A DNA stretch of 50,341 bases from Treponema sp. (GCA_018385415.1 JAHAZA010000014.1:1-50341), one strand, 5' to 3'; shown: positions 1 to 9,314, counted from the stretch's first letter. Made by a program: numbers and translations. The notes: generated from the sequence alone by a model not told the origin.

Positions 1-1
1 A

Positions 2-823
2 GAAGCTGAAAAAACTGGTGACAAAACTGGTTCTACAGCTGCTGCTAACATTGGTAAAGGACTTCAGGCATTCTGTCTTCCAGGTTCTGTAGCTGATGAC
101 CGTAAAGTAGGTCTTGGACACGGAAACCTTGGTGCACGTCTTCTTTCTGAAGAAACACAGTGTTTCGCATTCCTGGCTGGTCACGAATCTTTCGCTGCAG
201 CTGAAGGTGCTATTAAAATCGCTGCTAACGCTAACAAAGTTCGCAAGAACAAGCTTCGCGTTATCCTTAACGGTCTTGGAAAAGACGCAGCTCAGATCAT
301 CTCTCGTATCAACGGCTTTACATATGTTCAGACACAGTTCGACTACTTCAACGGTGAAGGAACAGACAAAGCTCTTAAAGTTGTTAAAGAAGTTCCATAC
401 GGTTCAAACCCAGATCGTCTTATCGTTAAATGTTACGGTGCTGACGATGTACGGGAAGGTGTTGCAATCATGTGGCACGAAGACGTAGATGTTTCTATTA
501 CAGGTAACTCAACTAACCCTACACGTTTCCAGCACCCAGTAGCTGGTACATACAAGAAGGAACGCCTCCTTGCAGGTAAAAAATACTTCTCTGTAGCTTC
601 TGGTGGTGGTACAGGTCGTACACTCCATCCAGATAACATGGCTGCAGGTCCTGCTTCTTATGGATTTACAGATACTCTCGGACGTATGCACTCAGATGCT
701 CAGTTCGCAGGTTCTTCATCAGTTCCAGCTCACGTTGAAATGATGGGATTCATGGGAATGGGTAACAACCCAATGGTAGGTTGTACAGTAGCTTGTGCTG
801 TTGCAGTTGCAGGCAGTTTCTAA
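2..823 (+). CDS. GGGtGRT-family protein, 5' end outside the window
   Basis: The reading frame is open from the left edge to the TAA ending at 823, giving 273 residues with no start codon in view. The C-terminal part carries the family signature GGGTGRT at about residues 201-207 of the visible part, followed by a Gly/Met-rich stretch (MMGFMGMGNNP) and an Ala/Val-rich end with two cysteines. The GGGtGRT family is known mainly from anaerobes and has no established reaction; I recall homologues lying beside an iron-sulfur scaffold-like gene, which cannot be checked here. All arginine codons I read are CGN and none is AGA, with Asn as AAC and Phe mostly TTC, unlike many neighbours. This suggests a highly expressed protein. 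No signal peptide can be judged because the N-terminus is missing. Confidence 0.85.
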   Translation, partial: EAEKTGDKTGSTAAANIGKGLQAFCLPGSVADDRKVGLGHGNLGARLLSEETQCFAFLAGHESFAAAEGAIKIAANANKVRKNKLRVILNGLGKDAAQIISRINGFTYVQTQFDYFNGEGTDKALKVVKEVPYGSNPDRLIVKCYGADDVREGVAIMWHEDVDVSITGNSTNPTRFQHPVAGTYKKERLLAGKKYFSVASGGGTGRTLHPDNMAAGPASYGFTDTLGRMHSDAQFAGSSSVPAHVEMMGFMGMGNNPMVGCTVACAVAVAGSF

Positions 824-906
824 AAAGAAACAACCATATTCATACTAATCTGAATATTATGAATTATTCTGATTTTTTTGATTTATTACAAAGGTCAGAA
901 TAAACA

Positions 907-944
907 AAAAGACCTGAAGTTTTTTTAACTTTCAGGTCTTTTTT
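907..944 (+). terminator. Rho-independent terminator of the GGGtGRT gene
   Basis: GACCTGAAGTT and AACTTTCAGGTC form an 11-bp stem with one bulged base, followed by a run of T. It lies about 85 bases after the stop codon and before the next promoter. Confidence 0.85.
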
Positions 945-982
945 CATACCAGATAAACCTACTAAAAAAATAGGTTTTAATC

Positions 983-1011
983 TTGACATAGTTTTTCTAT
1001 TCCATTAAATT
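983..1011 (+). promoter_or_regulatory. Sigma-70 promoter for the DUF997/symporter pair
   Basis: TTGACA at 983-988 and TAAATT at 1006-1011 are separated by 17 bases. The start codon of the first gene follows 36 bases downstream. Confidence 0.7.
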
Positions 1012-1047
1012 AGCAAAATATTCTAAAAAAAAGTGGAGAGTTTTATT

Positions 1048-1371
1048 ATGAGCAATAATTTAATCGACCCGGAAAGCAGGAACTATTCTTTTAAAGACAT
1101 TGAAGAAGATCCTCGTATTAAACGAACAACAAAAGAGTTCTTCATTACTTTTTTCACTTACATTATTTATGGCGCACTAATGATGATCAATCTTTTTACA
1201 TTCGGCCTTCATTCTCAGGATTACCCTAAAGTATTAGGATTTCCTTTATGGATTTTCATTCTAATCTGCCTTCTTGTTGGTATGGTAGTAACTGTAGAAT
1301 TGATCTGTACTTTTGTATATAAAGACATGGATCTTACTTCAAAAAATAATAAACAGGAGGAAAACAAATAA
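1048..1371 (+). CDS. DUF997 (YhdT-like) small membrane protein, symporter partner
   Basis: This 107-residue protein has two predicted membrane helices, at about residues 31-51 and 68-90, flanked by charged tails. DUF997/YhdT-like proteins are typically encoded directly before PanF-type sodium:solute symporters, as here: its TAA overlaps the ATG of the symporter (TAATG). I chose the ATG at 1048 because GGAGAG lies 6 bases upstream. A GTG at 1033 in the same frame would put that ribosome binding site inside the gene. Its exact role is unknown; a small accessory subunit or assembly factor of the transporter is an inference from the coupling. Confidence 0.75.
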   Translation: MSNNLIDPESRNYSFKDIEEDPRIKRTTKEFFITFFTYIIYGALMMINLFTFGLHSQDYPKVLGFPLWIFILICLLVGMVVTVELICTFVYKDMDLTSKNNKQEENK

Positions 1372-2936
1372 TGCTTGATATTCCTGTTTCATCACGTATC
1401 ATAATTATTTCAGTTTTTGCAGCATATACAATTCTTCTTCTTGTATATGGAATCATTACAAGAAATTCTGTAAACAGCAATAAAATTGACTTTCTTTCAA
1501 AATTCTATACAGGCGGTCGTGTAAGTGGAAAATTGATGACTGCCATGATGGTAAGTGCCGGAGTTGCCGGTGCCGGCGTATTTATGGGAGTTCCAGGTTT
1601 TACATATAAATTTGGTGCTATCTGGATGGTATGTTGTTTCTGGTCAATGACTTCAAACTTTATGGTTTTAGGTCTTATCGGTAAACGTATCGGTATTATT
1701 GCAAGAAGAACAAATGCAACTACATTTATTGAACTTTTTAGTAACCGCTATAACAACAGCAAAACCTTCAGACTTGTTTCAAGTCTTGTAATTCTTTTCT
1801 TTCTTGGAGCATTCGGAGTTTCTACCCTTACTGGTGGTGGACGTATCTTCCAGGTTCTCACAGGCCAGGATTACAGAATCGGGCTTGCAATCTTTACGGC
1901 TCTTGTTATTATTGCTGCCCTCATTGGTGGTATTAAAGGTGTTGCTACAGCCATGATTATTCAGGGAATTATCATGACTATCAGTGTTCTTCTTCTTTTC
2001 ATTCTTGGTGTTAGGAGCACAGGATTAAGTTATACTGCAACTATTGGTGAAGTTCTTGAAAAATATCCACAGTGGTTCTCACCAGTTGGCGGTCTTACTC
2101 CTGATTCAGAAAATTTCGGTCCTGCAATGCTTAAATCAATAGGAACAGTTTTCAGCTTTGCAGTACTCTGGGGACTTACAACATTTACAATGCCACATGT
2201 TTCCATGTCAGCCCTTACTTATAAAGATACTAAAACACTTCATGATTCAATCAAAATCGGAACAATTGTTTTTGCAATCTGGATGCTTGGATTAAACGGA
2301 CTTTGCTTTGTAGTTAAATATCACTTCGGCGGAATGCTTGGTGGTGAAGGTCAGCCTACTCCAGACCTTGCAATTCCTATGCTTGCAATAAAAGCAATGC
2401 CAGCCTGGGCTGCAGGTCTTGTTCTTGCAGGTGTATGCTCTGCAGTTCAGTCATCTGTAGGAGGAATGATTATTGCTCTTTCCGGAACAATAATCAAAGA
2501 TTTGGTTCCATTACAGAAGGTATTTATTTTCAATCCTGAAAATACAGAAAAACATATCAAGACTTTCAATACAATCTGCACAATCCTCGTTGCACTTATT
2601 ATCTTTATTTTTGCATGTAATCCACCAACCCTTCTTGCTTCCCTCATTACTTATGCAACTGGCGGAATGACTGTTGCTTTCTTTGCAACAGTTTTGCTTG
2701 GACTGTACTGGAAAAGAGCAAACGAATACGGAGCATGTGCCGGCATGATTAGCGGTATTATCCTCTATATTCTCATCGATATTCTTACTAAAAAAGGAAT
2801 TATTACAAATCCATTCGGTCTTAACCCTGTTGTAATTGCAACTTTGGTATCTACAGTCCTTATGATAATCGTAAGCCTTGCAACACCAAAATCACCATAC
2901 AGAGTAATATCAACATGGTTCGGTAAAGAAGAATAA
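1371..2936 (+). CDS. Sodium:solute symporter (SSS family), PanF-like
   Basis: The product is 521 residues with about 13 hydrophobic segments, the usual size and topology of SSS transporters. Family-like features include a Gly-rich early segment (FYTGGRVSGKLMTAMM, about 46-61) and GVAGAGVFMG near residue 67 in the helix that carries sodium ligands in this family. AGVCSAVQSSVGGMI in the late helices also fits. Pairing with a DUF997 gene points to pantothenate or a related small carboxylate as substrate, but substrate cannot be read from sequence. It is co-transcribed with the DUF997 gene. The ribosome binding site AGGAGG lies just before the overlapping stop/start. Confidence 0.8.
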   Translation: MLDIPVSSRIIIISVFAAYTILLLVYGIITRNSVNSNKIDFLSKFYTGGRVSGKLMTAMMVSAGVAGAGVFMGVPGFTYKFGAIWMVCCFWSMTSNFMVLGLIGKRIGIIARRTNATTFIELFSNRYNNSKTFRLVSSLVILFFLGAFGVSTLTGGGRIFQVLTGQDYRIGLAIFTALVIIAALIGGIKGVATAMIIQGIIMTISVLLLFILGVRSTGLSYTATIGEVLEKYPQWFSPVGGLTPDSENFGPAMLKSIGTVFSFAVLWGLTTFTMPHVSMSALTYKDTKTLHDSIKIGTIVFAIWMLGLNGLCFVVKYHFGGMLGGEGQPTPDLAIPMLAIKAMPAWAAGLVLAGVCSAVQSSVGGMIIALSGTIIKDLVPLQKVFIFNPENTEKHIKTFNTICTILVALIIFIFACNPPTLLASLITYATGGMTVAFFATVLLGLYWKRANEYGACAGMISGIILYILIDILTKKGIITNPFGLNPVVIATLVSTVLMIIVSLATPKSPYRVISTWFGKEE

Positions 2937-2958
2937 TTATTAAAACTATATAAAAAAA

Positions 2959-3010
2959 GTGCCCTCTGGAAAATTGAACTTTACATTGTACATTTTCTGG
3001 AGGGCATTTT
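2959..3010. terminator. Bidirectional terminator between convergent genes
   Basis: TGCCCTC pairs with GAGGGCA, with an inner GAAAAT/ATTTTC helix separated by a two-base mismatch. A-rich sequence on the left and T-rich on the right allow use from both strands. It lies between the symporter gene and the convergent DUF169 gene. Confidence 0.65.
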
Positions 3011-3062
3011 AATTTCTTTAAAAACTTAGTTTCTAATTAAAAAAAAAATCAATTTCTAAATT

Positions 3063-3839
3063 TTACTCTTGTTTAAGATCACAAGTTCCGCCATACAAAG
3101 CAGCCAACTGTTGCCAGTGAGCCATTTTATTTGCAAGGTCAGCTTTACTTTCTTCATCTTCACGGAATGCAATCAAAGTCCAGTCCATTTCGCTTAGGGC
3201 TTTTTCAAATTCAGGAAGCTTCTGGTATGGAACAGCAATCATTCTTAATCCTTCAGGATAAATCTTTCTTCTTTTTAATCCATGATAAAAACCGGTTGTA
3301 ATGTGATTACATTTACCAGTGATTAAAGGATAAGCATACATCCATGCACAGCTTAAAATTGGAGTTGATTTACTTTCCCACAAATCTCCCGAAATCCAGC
3401 TAGTAGCACGCATAATAATGTCAGCTGCAGGAAGATCTGCAACAAACATAATCAAATCCGGATCAAAGTCACAAATGTCTACCGGAGAAAATTCTACAAA
3501 ATTAACAGTCTTTGGCTCAATAATTGGAAGCTTCTGATAAAGGTTTCTAACAGGAGTTGGACTTGCATAACAGCCAAAATCATAACCAGCCTGACCACTT
3601 GCTGTAACTGGTGGAGGATCAATCATTCCCATAGCAAGTTTACCGTAGCATTCATCATCCTCTTTTGTAATGTAAAACTTCTTTCCACTTGTCTGAGCAT
3701 AATTAACATAAGTACAGAATGCAGCTTTTTTACCATCAAAATGTTCACAATCAGGCTTTTCAAAACAGATTTTTATAGCAACGGCTTTATAAGGTAAAGG
3801 AAGTTTTGCTATCAATTTTTTTAAGTTTTCAGAAATCAT
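3063..3839 (-). CDS. DUF169 domain protein
   Basis: This 258-residue soluble protein matches the DUF169 family in overall pattern: an early KAVAIKICFEKP segment, a cysteine-containing FCTYV segment, a Gly/Cys-rich region (GQAGYDFGCYASP) after a DPPP stretch, and a late segment beginning at EGLRMIAVPY. DUF169 proteins occur in anaerobes and archaea and have no agreed function. The start is the ATG at 3839 because AAGGAG precedes it at good spacing; the frame stays open 16 codons further upstream without a comparable site. It is divergent from the OFA transporter, about 170 bases apart, so shared regulation is possible. Several cysteines suggest metal or redox chemistry, but no standard cluster motif is visible. 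Confidence 0.75.
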   Translation of the reverse strand: MISENLKKLIAKLPLPYKAVAIKICFEKPDCEHFDGKKAAFCTYVNYAQTSGKKFYITKEDDECYGKLAMGMIDPPPVTASGQAGYDFGCYASPTPVRNLYQKLPIIEPKTVNFVEFSPVDICDFDPDLIMFVADLPAADIIMRATSWISGDLWESKSTPILSCAWMYAYPLITGKCNHITTGFYHGLKRRKIYPEGLRMIAVPYQKLPEFEKALSEMDWTLIAFREDEESKADLANKMAHWQQLAALYGGTCDLKQE

Positions 3840-4008
3840 GTTTACTCCTTGATTTTTATTATAATACTTTAATGTAAGCTTTAGCAATTAGTAATAAATG
3901 ACACAGTTGAAAAATCCGAAAAATTAGAATAAAATTATAGAAATATTTTTTTTACTTTAATTACTTTCAAAAGTCTTTATAGTAGATTCTAAAAATTTGA
4001 GGTTTATT

Positions 4009-5370
4009 ATGGACAACAAAGCTAGTAAGTGGGTCAGAGGAGCAATTCCTGCTCTCTTACTCCATTGTAGTATCGGTACAGTTTACTGCTGGTCAATTTT
4101 TAGTCAGGAAATTGCCAATTACATCGGTTGGTCTAAAGGTGCAACAGAATGGGCTTTCAGCCTTGCTATTTTCTTCCTTGGAATGTCAGCAGCATTTATG
4201 GGAAACATCGTTGAAAAGAACATTCATAAGTCATCGTTGATTGCAGCAATCACATTTGCTTTAGGTATGGCTGGAACAGGTTTTTTCATCTGGTACGGTG
4301 GAAATCATCAGCACAGCGTTCTTGCTTTGGTTGGTATTCTTGTATGTTACGGATTTATCATGGGTATCGGTCTTGGTACTGGTTACCTTTCTCCTTTTAA
4401 GACATTGATGCTCTGGTTCAAAGATCAGAAAGGTCTTGCAACAGGTCTTGCTGTAGCAGGTTTCGGTGCTGCAAAAGCTATTGCCTCTCCTATCATGACT
4501 TCTATGCTTACAGGTCTTACTGTAAACAAGATTAACAACGTTGGTGATGGTGTTTACAAAATGTTCCTGGTACTTGCAGCCGTTTACTTTGTAATGATGT
4601 TCGTAGGACACCTTCTCCTTGCAAAACCTTCTGACTGGGTTGAACCACAGACAAAATCTAAAGACGAAGGAATTCTTGCAACACTCAAACGTGAACCACT
4701 TACTTCTTATATTGGAATCTGGCTCATGTTCTATTTGAACATTACTTGTGGTCTTGCATTTATCTCACAGGAAAAAATGATTGTTAAATGTATCGGACTT
4801 GCAGGTTCAGTAGGAATTATTTCTACAATCTCTGCTATTTTCAATGCAGCTGGACGTCTTGGATTCTCAGCTTGGGCTGACAAAATGAAAGACCGCAATA
4901 CAATCTATAAATTAATTTTCATTCTTTCAATTGTATTTACAGCAGCTGTAATGCTTACTGGCGGAATTAAAAATGGTGCAGGAAATATTGTACTTACAAT
5001 TCTCGTTCTTGCATTGATCTTTGTTGTAAACGCAGGATACGGTGGCGGTTTCTCTAACGTTCCTACACTTCTTTCTGACCACTATGGCATGGGTTCTATT
5101 TCTGCAATTCACGGAATTACACTTTCTGCATGGGCATTCGCAGGACTTACAGGAAACCAGATGGTAAACGCTATCGTTAAAGCAGTTGAAAACAAAATCA
5201 CAGCTGAAGGCGGATCTTTACCTCAGATTTTATATCATGGTGAAATGCAGGCAGTAAATCCTGTTGGTTATCAGACAGTTCTTTACGTAACACTTGCTCT
5301 TTATGTAGTATCACTATGTTTAAGTTTATTCCTTGTTAAACCAATCAACAAAGATAAAGCTTCTGCATAA
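4009..5370 (+). CDS. OFA-family MFS transporter
   Basis: The 453-residue product has 12 hydrophobic segments and the N-terminal pattern of the OFA (oxalate/formate antiporter-like) branch of the major facilitator superfamily: GTVYCWSIFSQEI in the first helix, GIGLGTGYLSP around residues 122-132, then KGLATGLAVAGFGAAKA, a typical OFA segment. OFA transporters carry small organic anions; the substrate is not predictable, and oxalate-specific residues cannot be confirmed by eye. I chose the ATG at 4009, preceded by TTGAGG. A TTG at 3997 in frame would consume that site. Codons are biased as in highly expressed genes. It is followed by its own terminator. Confidence 0.8.
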   Translation: MDNKASKWVRGAIPALLLHCSIGTVYCWSIFSQEIANYIGWSKGATEWAFSLAIFFLGMSAAFMGNIVEKNIHKSSLIAAITFALGMAGTGFFIWYGGNHQHSVLALVGILVCYGFIMGIGLGTGYLSPFKTLMLWFKDQKGLATGLAVAGFGAAKAIASPIMTSMLTGLTVNKINNVGDGVYKMFLVLAAVYFVMMFVGHLLLAKPSDWVEPQTKSKDEGILATLKREPLTSYIGIWLMFYLNITCGLAFISQEKMIVKCIGLAGSVGIISTISAIFNAAGRLGFSAWADKMKDRNTIYKLIFILSIVFTAAVMLTGGIKNGAGNIVLTILVLALIFVVNAGYGGGFSNVPTLLSDHYGMGSISAIHGITLSAWAFAGLTGNQMVNAIVKAVENKITAEGGSLPQILYHGEMQAVNPVGYQTVLYVTLALYVVSLCLSLFLVKPINKDKASA

Positions 5371-5390
5371 TTTTATTTAAGCATTAATTT

Positions 5391-5425
5391 AAGGACAATT
5401 CCTTCGGGAGTTGTTCTTTTTTTTT
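5391..5425 (+). terminator. Rho-independent terminator with UUCG loop
   Basis: AAGGACAATTCC-TTCG-GGAGTTGTTCTT forms a 12-bp stem (with G-U pairs) capped by a TTCG tetraloop, followed by a long T run. It ends the OFA transporter transcript. Confidence 0.92.
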
Positions 5426-5473
5426 ATCTTTTTACATGTGGTCATTATACTTAATCATCGTTATAATATAGAA

Positions 5474-6682
5474 ATGAATAAGAATAGATTTTTTAAACTT
5501 TCAAAAGCAGTATTTTCATTACTTCTTATCTCGGGAATTCTTTTCTCGTGTAAAACAACAGATGTAGAATCAAAAAAATTTTTTACTCATAAATCAAAAC
5601 ACAATGAATTACAAATAGTACTTTTAGGTGATGTAATGGCCCACACTGGTAATTTTATAATGAAAGATTATGACATAATCTGGGATGGAATCCGTGACCT
5701 TACAAGCACTTCAGATTTTACCTTTGCAAATATAGAAGCCCCTGTATCAAATGATATTCCTTTCATGAACTACCCTAACTTCAACATGCAGTATTCATAT
5801 CCTCAGGCTGCCATTAATGCAGGTGTAAATGTAATGACAGTTGCAAACAATCATACAAATGATCAGTTTGAAGCAGGTATAAAATCAACATATAAATGGA
5901 CAAAAGAAATAGAAGCTAAATACAAAGATACACAACGCCCTGTTTACTTTTCTGGCTTAAAAGAAAATGTAACATCTTTAAAAGATGCTGCTAAAAGTCC
6001 ATGTTCCTATGCTTATTTTGAAAAAAATGGAATAAAAATCTTGTTTTTTGGAGCTACCCAAATTCTTAACACACCAAGCTGTAATCAGATGATTAACTTT
6101 TTCCCAGGTACTGAAGAAGGAAGACAGAACCTTATTACAACAGTAAAGAATTTGAAATCAAAGCATCCATGTGATGTTTTCATTCTGGGACTTCATTGTG
6201 AAGAACCTGAATATGTTCTTGAAATTTCAAAAACCCAGAAGAAACTTTATAAGGAACTTCTAGACTCTGGAGTTGATATTCTTTGGGCAAATCATCCACA
6301 CACTCCAAAGCCCATTGAATGGATAACAGACCCTAAAGACGGAAAATTAAAAAAGATCATTTTTTACGCTAATGGTAATACAATCTCTTCTCAGCGTTAC
6401 AGACCAAATTTTAATAATCCAGCATCTATGAGAGAATATACAGGAGATGGATTTCTAGTGCAGCTCCAATTAATAAAAACACAAAACGGAATAGTAATTG
6501 AAAATGCCAAATTAAATTTTATTACAAACATTGTTGATGAAAATAATAATATTCTTATAAAAAAATTAAACAAAGATCTTTACGATCAACTTGATTCAAG
6601 TGGAAATTCACAGTTAAAAAACTATCTTAAAAAACGTGAAGAGCTTTTAAAACAAATCGAAGGAACTTTACCATGGCTTTAG
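5474..6682 (+). CDS. CapA-family (PGA_cap) metallophosphatase-like lipoprotein
   Basis: The 402-residue product begins with a lipoprotein signal: MNKNRFFKLSK, a hydrophobic core, then the lipobox LFSC with Cys26. Phe at -2 is non-canonical but consistent with relaxed spirochaetal lipoboxes. The rest matches the CapA/PGA synthesis fold: LLGDVMAH near residues 46-53, NIEAPVS, TVANNHTND with the Asn-His pair typical of calcineurin-like folds, GLHCEEPEY and ANHPHTPKPIEW. Homologues act in poly-glutamate capsule synthesis, but no capBC genes are nearby, so an envelope phosphatase-like role is equally possible. I chose the ATG at 5474 to start the signal peptide; the open frame upstream is T-rich and overlaps the terminator. 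No clear Shine-Dalgarno site is visible. Its end overlaps the helicase gene by 10 bases. Confidence 0.82.
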   Translation: MNKNRFFKLSKAVFSLLLISGILFSCKTTDVESKKFFTHKSKHNELQIVLLGDVMAHTGNFIMKDYDIIWDGIRDLTSTSDFTFANIEAPVSNDIPFMNYPNFNMQYSYPQAAINAGVNVMTVANNHTNDQFEAGIKSTYKWTKEIEAKYKDTQRPVYFSGLKENVTSLKDAAKSPCSYAYFEKNGIKILFFGATQILNTPSCNQMINFFPGTEEGRQNLITTVKNLKSKHPCDVFILGLHCEEPEYVLEISKTQKKLYKELLDSGVDILWANHPHTPKPIEWITDPKDGKLKKIIFYANGNTISSQRYRPNFNNPASMREYTGDGFLVQLQLIKTQNGIVIENAKLNFITNIVDENNNILIKKLNKDLYDQLDSSGNSQLKNYLKKREELLKQIEGTLPWL

Positions 6683-9267
6683 ATTATAAATCATTACCAG
6701 TATATGAACAAAAACAACGCATTCTTGATACATTAAAAACAAATCAAGTTATCATTGTCCAGAGTCCAACTGGTTCTGGCAAAACAACACAAATCCCTGT
6801 TATTCTTCACGAGGCAGGCTATTCAGATAATGGCATAATAGCTGTTACCCAACCTCGTCGTATTGCTGCCCTTTCTGTAAGTGAATTTATTTCAAAACAG
6901 CTTGGTACTTCATATCCAGGCCTTGTGGGCTACAAAATGAGATTTGAAGACAAGACTGATTTAACAACTAGAATTAAAATCATGACTGATGGAATTCTTC
7001 TTCAGGAAATGAAGCTTGATCCTATGATGAAAAAATATTCAGTCATTATGGTTGATGAGGCACACGAAAGAAGTCTCAACATCGACTTTGTTCTTGGCCT
7101 TTTAAAACGAATTCTTAAGGTAAGACCTGATTTAAAAATCATCGTTTCAAGTGCTACAATGAATGCAGAAAAGTTTTCTACATACTTTGACGGATGTCCT
7201 ATCGTAACAATTGATACAATTACTTATCCAGTTACCGTTATTTATGATCCACCAACAATTCCTGCAAGTACAAACACATTAACAGCAGAAGAAGCTTTAC
7301 TTTCAAAAATTTCAAATACAATTGACCGTATTCTTTACAACAGGACCGAAGGCGATATTTTAATTTTTCTTCCTGGAGAAAAAGCAATCAAAGACTGTAT
7401 AAATAAATTATACCGTACACCATATTCGAGAAAAATCCAGATTATTCCACTTTACGGACGACTTCCAAAGGAAGAACAGGAAAAGGTTTTTGATCCGGCA
7501 CCTTTTGGTAGAAAAAAAGTAATAATCTCTACAAACATTGCAGAAACTTCAGTTACAATTGATGGTATTACTTCTGTAATTGATTCAGGACTTGCAAAAT
7601 TAAACTTCTACAGTCCACGAACATACACATCAAGTCTTATCGAAACACCGGTCTCAAAAGCATCATGTAATCAACGCAGAGGACGTGCAGGCCGCACACA
7701 ACCTGGAACATGTTATAGACTTTATCCTCGAAAAGATTATGACACAAGGGAAAGTTATACTATCGAAGAAATTTTCAGAACAGACCTCTCAGAAGTTGTT
7801 CTTCGCATGGCAGAGCTTGGTATTACAGATTTCGAAACCTTCGATTTTATTTCACAGCCACCGAAAGAAGCTATTAGAGGTGCTGTTGAAACTTTAAGAA
7901 TGCTAAAAGCTATTAATCCAGATAATACTCTTTCAAGTATTGGAAACCTTATGGTTTTATTCCCATTACCACCTCGTGTTTCAAGAATTATTGTTGAATC
8001 AATTCTTAAATACCCAGAGGTAATGGAAGAAGTTCTTATTGCTGCAGCATTCCTCAGTACTCACTCACCTTTTGTCTTACCACAAGGAGAAGAAATGGAT
8101 GCACGCCGTGCACATCATACTTTCCGTGATATTCAAGGTGACTTTGTTTCATATGTAAAACTCTATCGTATTTATCAACAGCAAAAATCACGAGAGCAAT
8201 TCTGTAAAAAAAATTATCTTGATGAAAAAGTCATGGCTGAAATTGAAAATATAGTTCTTCAGCTTTCTGATATTGTGTCAGCCCAGCAGATTCCAATTAC
8301 TGGCGGCGGGCCAATGGATGACTATCTTTGTTGTATCGCTTCGGGAATGATTCAGTTCGTATGTGTTCGCGAAGGTCGTGAAAACTTCAGAACATTGACA
8401 GCTGATCATATTTCAATACACCCGGGTAGTAATATGTTCCGCACAGATCCGATGTATATCGTAGCAGGAGAAATTGTACGCACAAGCCGAATGTTTGCCA
8501 TGAGTGTATCGCCATTAACAAAAGGAATGCTTGCAAAAATAGATCCATCTCTTGAAAAGGAATTAAATATTCTCAAAAAATCAAAAGAAAAAAGCCGCTC
8601 ATTATCTTCTGGTTTTGAATATGAAGCAAAAGGATCATTTAAAGAGGAATACGAAAAAGCCGACATAAAAAAATCAAAAGAAAAAGATAAACATACAAAT
8701 GAAATTAAAATCGGCTCTTCAGTGTTCAGCGTAAAAAAAGTTAAAGGTAAACAGCTTGTTATTCTTCCACTTTCTCAGCTTCTTGTATGTGCAAAAGAGA
8801 ATGATTTTTCATCTGACAATGAACTTCACCTTAAACTTTCAACTTTAAAAGGTAAAGTTACTGTCAAGAATGGATTTGAAATGCTTAATGGAGAAAAGCT
8901 TGAACTTATTTTCAAGATTGCAAATATTTTAAATCTTATTCCTATCGAAGAAAAAAAATTTGACCGTAAACTTAATATAAATATAAATGAAGAACAAGGT
9001 ATCGATAAACTCTGTAAGGCCATGGAATATGCACTGAATGTTGCAGTTGCAAAATCTAAGAGCAAAGAAATGGGCTTTATTGCAGCCTTTACAGATAATA
9101 ATGGTAATTATTGGTTTAAAGTATCTAGGGGCTTTTCAACAGCACTGTCAGAAACACTTTCAACTCTAGAAACATTAATTGATGAAGCGAAAGCTGTATT
9201 TTCTGACGAACAGAAAAATCGCCTTAATGAAATCTATCGTAAACTTAATAACTTCTATGAAGATTAA
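6673..9267 (+). CDS. DEAH/RHA-box ATP-dependent helicase, HrpA-like
   Basis: This 864-residue protein has a complete helicase core: Walker A SPTGSGKTT (31-39), TQPRR (59-63), DEAH (128-131), SAT (160-162), then the C-terminal RecA domain with STNIAETSVTIDG and QRRGRAGR (334-341). The order and DEAH box place it with bacterial HrpA/HrpB RNA helicases; HrpA of E. coli is about 1300 residues, so this is a shorter form. A helicase-associated region follows to about residue 600. A Lys/Ser/Glu-rich linker (about 635-685) then leads to a C-terminal segment I do not recognise. The start at 6673 has GAAGGA at good spacing inside the end of the CapA-like gene, implying coupled translation. RNA processing or ribosome-related unwinding is the family role; the substrate is unknown. 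Confidence 0.88.
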   Translation: MALDYKSLPVYEQKQRILDTLKTNQVIIVQSPTGSGKTTQIPVILHEAGYSDNGIIAVTQPRRIAALSVSEFISKQLGTSYPGLVGYKMRFEDKTDLTTRIKIMTDGILLQEMKLDPMMKKYSVIMVDEAHERSLNIDFVLGLLKRILKVRPDLKIIVSSATMNAEKFSTYFDGCPIVTIDTITYPVTVIYDPPTIPASTNTLTAEEALLSKISNTIDRILYNRTEGDILIFLPGEKAIKDCINKLYRTPYSRKIQIIPLYGRLPKEEQEKVFDPAPFGRKKVIISTNIAETSVTIDGITSVIDSGLAKLNFYSPRTYTSSLIETPVSKASCNQRRGRAGRTQPGTCYRLYPRKDYDTRESYTIEEIFRTDLSEVVLRMAELGITDFETFDFISQPPKEAIRGAVETLRMLKAINPDNTLSSIGNLMVLFPLPPRVSRIIVESILKYPEVMEEVLIAAAFLSTHSPFVLPQGEEMDARRAHHTFRDIQGDFVSYVKLYRIYQQQKSREQFCKKNYLDEKVMAEIENIVLQLSDIVSAQQIPITGGGPMDDYLCCIASGMIQFVCVREGRENFRTLTADHISIHPGSNMFRTDPMYIVAGEIVRTSRMFAMSVSPLTKGMLAKIDPSLEKELNILKKSKEKSRSLSSGFEYEAKGSFKEEYEKADIKKSKEKDKHTNEIKIGSSVFSVKKVKGKQLVILPLSQLLVCAKENDFSSDNELHLKLSTLKGKVTVKNGFEMLNGEKLELIFKIANILNLIPIEEKKFDRKLNININEEQGIDKLCKAMEYALNVAVAKSKSKEMGFIAAFTDNNGNYWFKVSRGFSTALSETLSTLETLIDEAKAVFSDEQKNRLNEIYRKLNNFYED

Positions 9268-9314
9268 TCAGTCTTTTAAAGATAAAGACATTAAGTTATA
9301 CTAAGACTCTCGCC

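Noticed and set aside
114..488. A 124-codon open frame overlapping the GGGtGRT gene in another frame
   Set aside because: The GGGtGRT frame has the family motif and strong codon bias; the other frame is Leu/Ser/Thr-rich without features.
4009..5370. Calling the MFS transporter an oxalate:formate antiporter
   Set aside because: Only the OFA branch can be supported. Substrate residues were not verified and no oxalate-degrading genes are present.
9268..9314. Hairpin GTCTTT/AAAGAC between convergent helicase and ASCH genes as a terminator
   Set aside because: Only a weak 6-bp AT-rich stem with no T run directly after it on either strand.
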